This document shows positions 7,948-16,451 of a DNA stretch of 64,000 nucleotides, in pieces. The notes beneath the pieces are model-generated. The model did not search any database, was not told the DNA's origin, and saw nothing but the letters and a program-made list of their open reading frames with translations. The first letter of the stretch is position 1; every line of letters starts with the position of its first letter. The stretch is from Acidimicrobiales bacterium. GTDB lineage: Bacteria > Actinomycetota > Acidimicrobiia > Acidimicrobiales > DATDAH01. The stretch is taken from positions 124,001 to 188,000 of the forward strand of contig JAEUJM010000044.1 of the NCBI GenBank assembly GCA_016794585.1. Direction: 5' to 3'. Both the position numbers and the translations under genes were made by a program.

Positions 7948-9234
7948 ATGATCGAGACCAAGATCCGGGTCGGCGTGCTCGGCTGCGGCAACGTCGGCGC
8001 CGCCCTCATCCAGCTCATCGAGGACCGTGGTGACGAGATCGTCGCCCGCACCGGGCTGCGCCTCGAGGTCACCCGGGTCGCCGTCCGCAACGTGGCCAAG
8101 GCCCGCCCGGTCGAGCTCGCCGACGGCGTCGTCACCCACGACGCCGGTGCCCTGGTGGACGACCCCGACGTCGACATCATCGTCGAGGTCATCGGGGGCA
8201 TCGAGCCCGCCCGCACCCTCACCCTCGACGCCTTGAAGGCGGGCAAGCCGGTCATCAGCGCCAACAAGGAGCTGCTGGCCAGCATGGGCGCGGAGATCTT
8301 CGACGCCGCCGACGCGGCCGGCGTGGACATCCTCTTCGAGGCCGCCGTGGCCGGCGCGATCCCGCTCATCCGCCCGCTCCGCGAGTCGCTGGCCGGTGAG
8401 CGCATCACCCGGGTGATGGGCATCGTCAACGGCACCACCAACTTCATCCTCACCCGCATGACCGAGGACGGCGCCTCCTACCAGGAGGCGCTCGCCGAGG
8501 CCCAGAGCCTCGGCTACGCCGAGCGCGATCCCACCGCGGACGTCGAGGGCTTCGACGCCGGCGCCAAGGCCGCCATCATCGCGATGATCGCCTTCGGGGC
8601 CCGGGTGGTGGCCGGCGACGTCTACCACGAGGGCATCTCGGGCATCACCGCCGCCGACATCGCCTTCGCCCGGCACCTGGGCTACGTGGTCAAGCTCCTC
8701 GCGGTCGTCGAGGAGATCGACGGCGAGATCGCCGTGCGCGTCCACCCCGCCATGGTCCCCGTCGCCCACCCGCTCGCATCGGTGCGCGACAGCTTCAACG
8801 CGGTCTTCATCGAGGGCGACGCCGTGGGCGACCTGATGCTCTACGGCCGCGGTGCCGGCGGCTTCCCCACGGCCAGCGCGGTGCTGGGCGACCTGATCGA
8901 CGCCGCCGTGAACCTCCGCAAGGGATCGTCGGCCCACATCGGCCGCCTCGGCCTCGCCCGCATCCGTCCCATCGACGAGGTGCGCTCGGGCTACTACCTC
9001 AACGTCGAGGTGTTCGACCGCCCCGGCGTCCTGGCCACGGTTGCCGGTGTGTTCGGCGAGCACGGCGTGTCCATCCGCTCGATGGAGCAGGAGGGCCTGG
9101 GCGACGAGGCCCGCCTCATCTTCATCACCCACGAGGCCTTCGAGCGGGACGTGGCCGCCACCGTCGCCGACCTGAAGGACCTCGACGTCGTCGGCCGCGT
9201 CGGCAGCATGCTGCGCGTCGTCGGGGACCACTGA
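7948..9234 (+). CDS. hom: homoserine dehydrogenase
   Basis: Reduces L-aspartate-4-semialdehyde to L-homoserine with NAD(P)H, the branch point to threonine and methionine. 428 residues: NAD-binding Rossmann domain with GVLGCGNVGAAL (9-20), catalytic domain with MGIVNGTTNFILTRM and the acid cluster AQSLGYAERDPTADVEGFDAGAKAAI (substrate-binding Glu/Asp and catalytic Lys), and a C-terminal ACT domain from about residue 350 (YLNVEVFDRPGVLATVAGVFGEHG) that usually confers threonine feedback inhibition. ATG 7948 follows AGGAG with an 8-base spacer. thrC begins 11 bases after the stop, so the two are co-transcribed. Confidence 0.97.
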   Translation: MIETKIRVGVLGCGNVGAALIQLIEDRGDEIVARTGLRLEVTRVAVRNVAKARPVELADGVVTHDAGALVDDPDVDIIVEVIGGIEPARTLTLDALKAGKPVISANKELLASMGAEIFDAADAAGVDILFEAAVAGAIPLIRPLRESLAGERITRVMGIVNGTTNFILTRMTEDGASYQEALAEAQSLGYAERDPTADVEGFDAGAKAAIIAMIAFGARVVAGDVYHEGISGITAADIAFARHLGYVVKLLAVVEEIDGEIAVRVHPAMVPVAHPLASVRDSFNAVFIEGDAVGDLMLYGRGAGGFPTASAVLGDLIDAAVNLRKGSSAHIGRLGLARIRPIDEVRSGYYLNVEVFDRPGVLATVAGVFGEHGVSIRSMEQEGLGDEARLIFITHEAFERDVAATVADLKDLDVVGRVGSMLRVVGDH

Positions 9235-9245
9235 GGGCCGGGGTC

Positions 9246-10637
9246 GTGCGCTACGTCAGTACCAGAGGGGCCGCGCCCGTCCTGCGCTTCACCGACACCC
9301 TCCTCGCCGGCCTGGCCACCGACGGCGGCCTCTACGTGCCGGACTCGTGGCCCAAGTTGCCTCACGGCGTCGCCGCCCTCGCCGATCGCTCGTACGCCGA
9401 CGTGGCCGTCGAGGTGATGTGGCCCTTCGTCGAGGGTGAGTACGACCGGGACGAGTTCGCCGCCCTGGTCGCCGACTCCTACGCCACCTTCGACGACCCC
9501 GAGGTCACCCCCCTCTACCGCCTCCACGACGGACTGTGGCTGCTCGAGCTGTTCCACGGCCCGACGCTGGCCTTCAAGGACGTGGCCCTCCAGCTCGTGG
9601 GGCGCCTGTTCGACCACGAGCTGGCCCGCCGGGGCGAGCGGGTCACCATCGTGGGCGCCACCTCGGGCGACACCGGCTCGGCCGCCATCGAGGCCTGCCG
9701 CGACCGCGACGGCATCGAGATCTTCATCCTCCACCCGGCCGGGCGGGTGTCCGAGGTGCAGCGCCGCCAGATGACCACAGTCGACTCGCCGAACGTGCAC
9801 AACATCGCCATCGAGGGCACCTTCGACGACTGCCAGGACCTCGTGAAGGCCCTGTTCAACGACGCCCCGACGCGCGAGAAGCTGCGCCTCTCGGCGGTCA
9901 ACTCCATCAACTGGGCCCGGGTGATGGCCCAGATCGTGTACTACGTGCGTGCCGCGGCCCGGGTGGGCCACGGCACCCCGGTCTCGTTCGCGGTGCCCAC
10001 GGGCAACTTCGGCAACGTCTTCGCCGGCTACGCCGCCCGGCGCATGGGCGTGCCCATCCCGCAGCTCGTGATCGGCAGCAACCGCAACGACATCCTCTTC
10101 CGCTTCCTCGGGTCCGGCGACCTCGAGATGCGCGACGTCGAGCCGAGCATCAGCCCGAGCATGGACATCCAGGTGTCGAGCAACCTCGAGCGCCTGCTCT
10201 TCGAGCTCTACGGGCGCGACGGCGCCGGCGTGGCCGAGCTGATGGACGCCTTCCGGGCGGACGGCTCGGTGACCATCGGCACCGAGCGCCTGGCCCAGGT
10301 GGCCGAGGTGTTCGCCGGCGCCCGCTTCGACGACGACGAGACGCGGGCCGTCATCGAGGCCGAGTACGAGCGGGACGACGTCCTCATCGACCCGCACACC
10401 GCGGTCGGGGTTGGGGCGGCGCGGGCGTGCCGGCGGGACGTGTCGGTGCCGATGGTGGCGCTCGCCACCGCCCACCCCGCCAAGTTCCCCGACGCGGTCG
10501 AGCAGGCCACCGGCATCCGGCCGGCGCTGCCCGACCACCTGAGCGACCTCTTCGAGCGCCCCGAGCACTTCGACACGCTGCCCAACGACCTCGACGCGGT
10601 GCGCGACCACCTCTTCGGCGCCGCCGTCCTCGGCTGA
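9246..10637 (+). CDS. thrC: threonine synthase
   Basis: PLP-dependent fold-type II enzyme converting O-phospho-L-homoserine and water to threonine and phosphate. 463 residues, the longer class with the N-terminal signature MRYVSTRGAAPVLRFTDTLLAGLATDGGLYVP seen in E. coli-type ThrC rather than the shorter plant/Bacillus type. PLP lysine is Lys111 in LAFKDVALQ; the phosphate-binding stretch is GATSGDTGSAAIEA, and VPTGNFGNVFAGY is a further family motif. Start GTG 9246, 11 bases after hom. Its substrate requires a homoserine kinase, but no GHMP-type thrB follows; instead a phosphoglycerate-mutase-like gene starts 84 bases downstream. Confidence 0.96.
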   Translation: MRYVSTRGAAPVLRFTDTLLAGLATDGGLYVPDSWPKLPHGVAALADRSYADVAVEVMWPFVEGEYDRDEFAALVADSYATFDDPEVTPLYRLHDGLWLLELFHGPTLAFKDVALQLVGRLFDHELARRGERVTIVGATSGDTGSAAIEACRDRDGIEIFILHPAGRVSEVQRRQMTTVDSPNVHNIAIEGTFDDCQDLVKALFNDAPTREKLRLSAVNSINWARVMAQIVYYVRAAARVGHGTPVSFAVPTGNFGNVFAGYAARRMGVPIPQLVIGSNRNDILFRFLGSGDLEMRDVEPSISPSMDIQVSSNLERLLFELYGRDGAGVAELMDAFRADGSVTIGTERLAQVAEVFAGARFDDDETRAVIEAEYERDDVLIDPHTAVGVGAARACRRDVSVPMVALATAHPAKFPDAVEQATGIRPALPDHLSDLFERPEHFDTLPNDLDAVRDHLFGAAVLG

Positions 10638-10721
10638 GGGGCGCCAGCGTGGAGGCGACGGGGCGGCCAGCGGGCAAGATGGCGTGATGAAGGCGTCGCT
10701 CCCGGCCCTAAGGCTGGTCCC

Positions 10722-11882
10722 GTGAAGTACGTGGTTTGCGTGCCCGACGGGTGCGCGGACGAGCCGGTGGCGGCCCTGGGCGGTCGCACGCCGCTCCAAG
10801 CCGCCCACACGCCCACCCTCGACGCCCTCGCCGCTCGCGGTGAGGTCGGTCAGGCCGCGGTGATCCCCGCCGGCATGCCGCCGGGCAGCGACGTCGGCAA
10901 CATGTCGATCTTCGGGTACGACCCGGCCCGCTTCCACACCGGCCGTGCCCCCATCGAGGCCGCCGCCCTCGGGCTGCGCCTGCGCCCCGACCAGGTGGCG
11001 TTCCGCTGCAACCTGGTCACCCTCGGCGACGACGGCACCATGGTCGACTTCGCCGGCGGCCACCCGTCCACCGAGGACGCCGCCGAGGTCGTGGCCCGCC
11101 TCCAGGACGCCCTGGGCACCGACGAGATCACCTTCCACCCGGGCGTGCAGTACCGCCACATCGTCGTGGCCCCGAAGGACTGGGCCGACGCCGAGTGCGT
11201 CCCGCCCCACGACCTCTCTGACAAGCCCGCGGTCTTCCCCACGGGCCCGGCGGCGTCGAAGCTGCAGGCCGTCATGGACGCCTCCCGCGAGGTGCTGGCC
11301 GCGGCCAAGGCCGACGGCTCACCGGTCGCCGCCACTCAGGTGTGGTTGTGGGGCCAGGGGCCCCAGCCGGTCATGACCCCGTTCCGGGACGCGTATGGCC
11401 TGCAGGCCGGGCTCGTCACCGCGGTCGACCTGGTGCGCGGCCTCGGCGTGCTCACCGAGATGGACATCGTCGAGGTCGAGGGTGCCACCGGCTGGTACGA
11501 CACGAATTACGAGGGCAAGCGCGACGCCGCCCTGGCCGGCCTCGAGGCCGGCGCCGACCTCTTCATCGTGCACGTCGAGGCCACCGACGAGGCCGGCCAC
11601 GCCGGCGATCACGAGGAGAAGGTCAAGGCCCTCGAGAACTGGGACCGGCGCATCCTCGCCGACCTCGTGGCCGGCCTCGACGCCATGGGCGACTGGCGCC
11701 TCCTGCTCCTGCCCGACCACGCCACGCCCGTCGAGCTCAAGACCCACACCCCGGATCCGGTGCCCTACCTGCTGGTCGACAGCCGGGAGGACGGCCCGGG
11801 CGGTGTGTACACCGAGGAGGGCACCGCCGACGCCGCCGTGCGGGCGGGTCACACACTTCTTCCTCGGCTGCTCGGTCGCTGA
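10722..11882 (+). CDS. ApgM-like phosphoglycerate mutase homologue; possible homoserine kinase
   Basis: 386-residue member of the alkaline-phosphatase superfamily close to archaeal-type cofactor-independent phosphoglycerate mutase (ApgM). Seen: metal-site VCVPDGCAD at the N-terminus, the nucleophile Ser56 in PPGSDVGNMSIFGYDP, IVHVEATDEAGHAGDHEEK, and the C-terminal metal ligands LPDHATPVELKTHTPDPVPYLL. Start GTG 10722. ApgM itself interconverts 2- and 3-phosphoglycerate. A sister group of this family in organisms that lack thrB has been described in protein family databases as a proposed homoserine kinase because it lies beside hom and thrC, which is exactly the position here. I cannot decide between the two roles from sequence alone; context favours threonine biosynthesis. 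A strong hairpin lies about 100 bases downstream. Confidence 0.85.
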   Translation: MKYVVCVPDGCADEPVAALGGRTPLQAAHTPTLDALAARGEVGQAAVIPAGMPPGSDVGNMSIFGYDPARFHTGRAPIEAAALGLRLRPDQVAFRCNLVTLGDDGTMVDFAGGHPSTEDAAEVVARLQDALGTDEITFHPGVQYRHIVVAPKDWADAECVPPHDLSDKPAVFPTGPAASKLQAVMDASREVLAAAKADGSPVAATQVWLWGQGPQPVMTPFRDAYGLQAGLVTAVDLVRGLGVLTEMDIVEVEGATGWYDTNYEGKRDAALAGLEAGADLFIVHVEATDEAGHAGDHEEKVKALENWDRRILADLVAGLDAMGDWRLLLLPDHATPVELKTHTPDPVPYLLVDSREDGPGGVYTEEGTADAAVRAGHTLLPRLLGR

Positions 11883-11985
11883 TCGCTCGGCGCGTGCCGC
11901 TCGGCGTGGCGGCCCGTTCGAGGGCGTAGGGAGACCGCCGCCGACGACCAAGTTCGGCCATTCGGGCCGGACCAGCCGGTGATGC

Positions 11986-12020
11986 CGGGGAGGGCGCCGC
12001 CGACGCCGGCGCCCTCCCCG
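11986..12020 (+). terminator. strong hairpin downstream of the threonine block
   Basis: Perfect 14-base arms CGGGGAGGGCGCCG (11986-11999) and its complement (12007-12020) with a 7-base loop, followed by a pyrimidine-rich stretch without a true T-run. It lies 104 bases after the ApgM-like stop and 117 bases before the end of the convergent NHL gene, so it may serve both directions. Factor-independent termination is inferred. Confidence 0.6.
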
Positions 12021-12136
12021 ACCTCACTCTCCTGCCCCGATCGCACGGTCGGTAGTCGGGGTCTCACCGCACCCGCGCTCTCCGCATCCGCGCTCCGCCA
12101 CCCGGCTCCTCGTGTCGGCAGCGAGGAGCGTGGGGG

Positions 12137-13216
12137 TCAGTTCGCCGGCGTCAGGCCGGCGTCGGTGCCGGTGGTGTGGCTACCGGTGATGGTGATGGGG
12201 GTGGCGTCGCCCATGTTGGGCGTGTCGTCGTGGAACTCGTAGGCGTGGTGGCCGGTGGGGTCGATGAACACGACGTAGTAGTCCCCGAGGTCGAGGCCGT
12301 CGATGGTGTACCGGCCGTCGGCGTCGGTGGTGGTGCCGGCGACGCCGTGGCCGTCGGTGGCGGACATCACCGCGACCCAGATGCCGTCGAGGGGGCCGTC
12401 GGTGTCGGTGTCGGTGACCGTGCCGGCGGCCGTCCCGTGCAGGGGGATGAGGTCGTCGTCGGCGGTGCCGGGCGCGGTGACCACGGTCAGGTCGCTCGGG
12501 GAGGTGGGGTGCGGCTGGTCCCGGTACCACTCGAACTCGTGGGCGTGGTCGAGGTCGAAGAACTCGAGGTAGTAGCCGCCGGCGGGGACGGTGAGGGTGT
12601 AATGGCCGTCGGCGTCGGTGAAGGTGGCGACCACGAACGAGAAGTCGGCGGCGCGGAGGGCGCCCACGAGGACGCCGGGCTCGGGCTCGGCGTCGACGTG
12701 GTCGGTCAGCGTGCCCTGGAGGGTCTCGGTGGGGACGCCGTCGGTGATGAGGGGTGGGGCGAGGTCGGCGCCGGTCGTGGTGTGGTCGGCGGTGACCGTC
12801 AGCGCGGTCGCGCCCTGGGGGGTGTGGGTGCCGCCGACGAACGTGGGTTGGCGGGTGCCGTCGGCGGTGGCGGCGATCACCCAGTAGTCCCCGGGGGGCA
12901 GGCCGGTGATGCGGTAGGTGCCGTCGGCCTGGGAGAGCTCGGCCGCGTAGGGGTGATGGTCCGTGGTGGACATGACCGCCACGCCGGCGCCGACGACCGG
13001 GTTGCCGGTGCCCGGATCGGTGACCTTGCCCGTGATGGCGCCGGTGGGCAGGAACAGGGCGGCATCGACACCGGTGGTGGCGGTGCCGAGCGTGGCCGTG
13101 ACGGGGTCGGACGAGCCGAGCTGGTCGAAGGCGTGGTCGTCGTACCACTCCATGTCATGGGAGAAGTTGGGCTCGATGAACTCGAGCCGGTAGTCGCCGG
13201 GCTCGATGGGCAGCAC
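12137..13216 (-). CDS. C-terminal part of the frameshifted NHL surface protein (carboxypeptidase-regulatory-like repeats)
   Basis: This frame, 359 residues as an isolated reading, continues the NHL protein encoded upstream on the same strand; it has no start or signal of its own. It holds about four copies of a roughly 90-95-residue transthyretin-like beta-sandwich domain, each with the pattern G-x-V-T-D, DADGxYxIxGLxxGDYYVxF (for example QADGTYRITGLPPGDYWVI and DADGRYTIDGLDLGDYYVVFIDP). These are CNA-B/carboxypeptidase-regulatory-like modules, common as stalks in secreted proteins. It ends GTDAGLTPAN with no sortase motif or membrane anchor. Joined to the upstream frame by removing one base, the full product is about 1393 residues. 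Confidence 0.7.
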   Translation of the reverse strand: MLPIEPGDYRLEFIEPNFSHDMEWYDDHAFDQLGSSDPVTATLGTATTGVDAALFLPTGAITGKVTDPGTGNPVVGAGVAVMSTTDHHPYAAELSQADGTYRITGLPPGDYWVIAATADGTRQPTFVGGTHTPQGATALTVTADHTTTGADLAPPLITDGVPTETLQGTLTDHVDAEPEPGVLVGALRAADFSFVVATFTDADGHYTLTVPAGGYYLEFFDLDHAHEFEWYRDQPHPTSPSDLTVVTAPGTADDDLIPLHGTAAGTVTDTDTDGPLDGIWVAVMSATDGHGVAGTTTDADGRYTIDGLDLGDYYVVFIDPTGHHAYEFHDDTPNMGDATPITITGSHTTGTDAGLTPAN

Positions 13217-16200
13217 GTAGCTGCCGTCGGCCCCGGTGGTGGCGCCGCCGATCAGCTGGTAGTCCGACGCCCGCAGCGCCGCGACCCACGCGCCGGCGAG
13301 GGGGCCCGCCGGTGGCGGACTCGGTGACCGTGCCCCGGATCACCGACGGAGCGAACTGCTGGATCCGGTTGTTGCCGGCGTCGACCACGGACAGCGTGCC
13401 GCGGTCGTCGACGGCAAGGCCGCGAGGCGAGTTCATCGACCCGCCCGCAGTGCCGAGGGTCCCCCAGGAGCTGAGGTACCGGCCGTCGCCGCTGAACTGC
13501 TGGATCCGGTGATTGACGAGGTCGGCCACGTAGAGGTTGCCAGCCGAGTCGACGTCGATGCCCGACGGTCCGTGGAACTGGCCGGCCGCGGAGCCGAAGC
13601 TGCCCCAGGACCGCACGAACCCGCCCGTGCGGCTGAATTCCTGCACGCGGTTGTTGTTGTAGTCGGTGACATACACGTGGCCGGTCGACCCCAGTGCGAT
13701 GCCGTAGGGGAAGTTCAGTTGCCCGACCCCGGAGCCCGCCGTTCCCCACGTACGGACGTGAGTGCCGCTGGCCGTGTACTCCGAGACCCGGTTCGACCCC
13801 GCACTCGTCACGAGGACCGCGTCGGTCCCGTCGGTGACGATCGAGTAGGGGGTGCCTTGGGTGGCGTACCAATCGCTGACCGGTGATCCCCCTCTGTCGA
13901 ACCCCCGGATCTTCCCGGTCCCCATATCGGCCACGTAGACGATGCCGGACTCGCTCACGGCGATGCCGATGGGGCTGACCAACTGGTTGGCGCCGGTGTT
14001 GCCCCATTGGGTCAGGAACCGGCCGTCGGGCGCGAACTTCTGCACCCGGCGGTAGATCGTGTCGACGACGTAGACGTTGCCGTCGGCGTCGACGGCCACG
14101 TCCCAGGGCTCGTTGAACTGTCCTGCGCCGGTGCCGAGGCCGCCCCACGTCCGCACGAGGACGGGTGCCGGCCGGCTGGCGGTCGGTGTCGGCCCGAACA
14201 CCTGCACGCGGGCGCCGTTGCGCTCGGACACGTAGACGTGGCCATGGGCGTTCGTCGTGATGCCCACCGGCACGTTGAACTGGCTTGCGCCAGCGCCCGC
14301 TGAGCCCCAGCCCGTCACGTAGGTGCCACTTGCGGTGAACACCTGGATCCGGTTGGCGTCGGCGTCGACGACGAGGACCCGTCCGGTGGCGTCGACGGTC
14401 ACGCCGACCACGTTCAGGAACTGGCCCCGTGCGGATCCCTGGTTGCCCCAGGCGGTCACGAAGGTGCCATCGGGGTGGAAGCGCTGGACCCGATAGTTGT
14501 ACGAATCGGCGACGTAGACCTCCCCTGAGTCGTCGACGGCGACCCCATGGGGGTAGCTGAACCGTCCCTCGGCGCTCCCCTCGGAGCCCCATTGGTCGAG
14601 GTAGCGGCCGTCGGTGTCGAACTTCTGGATGCGGTGGTTGCCGGTGTCGGCGACGTAGACGTTGCCGAAGTCGTCGGCGGCGATGCCGATCGGGTTCAGG
14701 AACTCACCCTCCCCGGACCCCTCGGAGCCCCACTCGGACAGGTAGCCACCGGTCGAGTCGAACTCCTGAACGCGGTTCGCGAGACGGTCGAGCACGTACA
14801 CGTGGCCCGACGGGTCGACGGCGACCCCGTAGGGGTTGGTGAACTTCCCCTCGCCGGTGCCGAGTTCCCCCCACTGCAGGACGAAGGTGCCCGTGGCGCT
14901 GAACTTCTGGACGCGGCGGTTGCCGGTGTCGACCACGTACACGTTGCCGGCCGAATCGGCGGCGGTACCCCACGGGAGGCTGAACTGTCCCGCCCCGGCT
15001 CCGGTCGTGCCCCAACTGCGCAGGTGGAAGGGCGGGTTCTCGGACGGTGCCGCGGCGGTGACCGTGACGGACACGGTCGTGGATGTCACCGCATCGGTCT
15101 CGTCGGTGTCGACAGTGGCCGAGTTGGCGCGGACGCCGATCTGGGTGGGCGTCGGCGTGTAGCTGCAGTCGACGGTGTGGTGGGTGCCGACCGCCAGGTC
15201 GGCGAGTGAGCCGGCGCACGCCGGCGCGTTGGTGTCGGTGACGGTGACGCCGTGGAGCGTGACGTTGCCCGTGTTCGTGACGGTGACGTGGTAGTGGATG
15301 GGGTTGCCGGCCACGACGGTCGTCTCGTCGGCGGTGACGGCGATGGACACCCCAGGCGCTGCGGGCACGAACTTCTGGATGCGGTGGTTGCCCGTGTCGG
15401 CGACGTACACGTTGCCGGCGCCGTCGGTGGCCACACCACGCGGGTACGACGGGCGCCCGACCGCGGTGCCGTAGCCGCCCCACGTCACGAGGTGCTGGCC
15501 GTTGGCGGTGAACTTCTGGATGCGGTGGTTGTTGCGGTCGGCGACGTAGACGTTTCCTGCGGTGTCGACCGCGACGCCGCGCGGCGTCGAGAACTGGCCG
15601 TTGGCCGTGCCGGGGCCTGTGCCCCATTGGCGGACGTAGGTGCCGTCGGTGGTGAACTCGACGATGCGGTGGTTGTCCCGGTCGACGACGTACGCGTGGC
15701 CGGTGTTGTCCACGGCCACGGCGACCGGCAGGTTGAACGGGGTGTGCTCGCTCGGGACCACCCAGGGGGTGGCGAAAGTGCCATCGGGGTGCCGGACCTG
15801 GACACGGTTGTTGAAGGTGTCGGCCACGTAGACGTTGCCGGCAGCATCGACGGCGAGGCCGTTGGGCCCGTGGAGTTGCTGGGCGCCGGCGCCGTAGCCG
15901 CCCCAGGAGAGGAGATGCTGGCCGGCCGGGTCCAGCATCTGGATGCGGTGGTTCTCGGTGTCGGCGACGTAGACGTTGCCGTCGTGGTCGACGGCGATGC
16001 CGCTCGGGGTCGCGAACTCACCGTCGCCGCTCCCCGGACCGCCCCAGATGGCCACATGACCACCGGCCGCGTCGAACACCTGGACGCGGTCGTTCACCGC
16101 GTCGGCCACGTAGAGGCGGCCAGCGGCGTCGATGGCCACGGCGTTGGGCTCGTTGAGCTGGTCGTCACCGGCCCCGGGCCCCGAGCCCCAGGCCAGCGAG

Positions 16201-16319
16201 AAGACCGGGGCCAACTCGGCGGCCCCGGCGGGAGCCGATCGGATCGGCACCACCGCGAGGAGCGCTCCCAGGAGCGTTGCGATCAGGAACAGACCGACGA
16301 GCTTGCGCATCGCGATCAC
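13155..16319 (-). CDS. large secreted NHL-repeat beta-propeller protein (N-terminal part, frameshifted)
   Basis: Begins with a signal peptide (MRKLVGLFLIATLLGALLAVV, cleavage near SAPAGAAE). Then come six NHL repeats of about 47 residues (pattern PxGIAVDxxGNVYVADTxNHRIQKF), one DUF11-like beta-sandwich domain (VSIAVTADETTVVAGNPIHYHVTVTNTGNVTLHG, about residues 315-430), and twelve more NHL repeats. Eighteen repeats equal three six-bladed propellers. After VIRGTVTESATGGP the frame is lost: the next 60 residues are arginine-rich nonsense, while the correct continuation lies one base away in the frame of 12137-13216. NHL propellers bind proteins, carbohydrates or nucleic acid; the ligand here is unknown. 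Start could be 16319 or the Met at 16310/16307. Expected to be extracellular. Confidence 0.8.
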   Translation of the reverse strand: MIAMRKLVGLFLIATLLGALLAVVPIRSAPAGAAELAPVFSLAWGSGPGAGDDQLNEPNAVAIDAAGRLYVADAVNDRVQVFDAAGGHVAIWGGPGSGDGEFATPSGIAVDHDGNVYVADTENHRIQMLDPAGQHLLSWGGYGAGAQQLHGPNGLAVDAAGNVYVADTFNNRVQVRHPDGTFATPWVVPSEHTPFNLPVAVAVDNTGHAYVVDRDNHRIVEFTTDGTYVRQWGTGPGTANGQFSTPRGVAVDTAGNVYVADRNNHRIQKFTANGQHLVTWGGYGTAVGRPSYPRGVATDGAGNVYVADTGNHRIQKFVPAAPGVSIAVTADETTVVAGNPIHYHVTVTNTGNVTLHGVTVTDTNAPACAGSLADLAVGTHHTVDCSYTPTPTQIGVRANSATVDTDETDAVTSTTVSVTVTAAAPSENPPFHLRSWGTTGAGAGQFSLPWGTAADSAGNVYVVDTGNRRVQKFSATGTFVLQWGELGTGEGKFTNPYGVAVDPSGHVYVLDRLANRVQEFDSTGGYLSEWGSEGSGEGEFLNPIGIAADDFGNVYVADTGNHRIQKFDTDGRYLDQWGSEGSAEGRFSYPHGVAVDDSGEVYVADSYNYRVQRFHPDGTFVTAWGNQGSARGQFLNVVGVTVDATGRVLVVDADANRIQVFTASGTYVTGWGSAGAGASQFNVPVGITTNAHGHVYVSERNGARVQVFGPTPTASRPAPVLVRTWGGLGTGAGQFNEPWDVAVDADGNVYVVDTIYRRVQKFAPDGRFLTQWGNTGANQLVSPIGIAVSESGIVYVADMGTGKIRGFDRGGSPVSDWYATQGTPYSIVTDGTDAVLVTSAGSNRVSEYTASGTHVRTWGTAGSGVGQLNFPYGIALGSTGHVYVTDYNNNRVQEFSRTGGFVRSWGSFGSAAGQFHGPSGIDVDSAGNLYVADLVNHRIQQFSGDGRYLSSWGTLGTAGGSMNSPRGLAVDDRGTLSVVDAGNNRIQQFAPSVIRGTVTESATGGPPRRRVGRGAAGVGLPADRRRHHRGRRQLRAAHRARRLPARVHRAQLLP
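13301..13305 (-). other. one-base frameshift site (run of five C on the coding strand)
   Basis: On the minus strand the codons run GGC GGG then five C before TCGCCGGC. With four C the product continues GGPLAGAWVAALRASDYQLIGGATTGADGSYV and enters the downstream frame without a gap; 12137-16319 is 4183 bases, one more than a multiple of three. Either a real inactivating or length-switching mutation, or a base-calling error in a homopolymer. Confidence 0.85.
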
Positions 16320-16395
16320 CGCCCTCTTGTCGTCTCTGCCTCAAAGCTCGCGCTCCGGCAGGTGCGCATTCAGGGTCGAACGTCACCTCCGGGCG

Positions 16396-16409
16396 GTGAC
16401 ATGCGTCAC
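16396..16409. promoter_or_regulatory. possible operator, GTGAC-ATGC-GTCAC inverted repeat
   Basis: Five-base perfect arms around four bases, about 80 bases upstream of the NHL gene start and inside the 132-base gap after the ABC permease gene. The size and spacing resemble a binding site for a dimeric regulator, but it is short enough to be chance. No matching site was noticed elsewhere in the window. Confidence 0.25.
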
Positions 16410-16451
16410 GTACCCCGGGTATGTGAGGGCGGTATGGACGCTGCCGCAGCG

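Noticed and set aside
13301..13305. Phase-variation tract
   Set aside because: Five identical bases is short for slipped-strand switching; error or simple mutation is more likely, so it is reported only as a frameshift.
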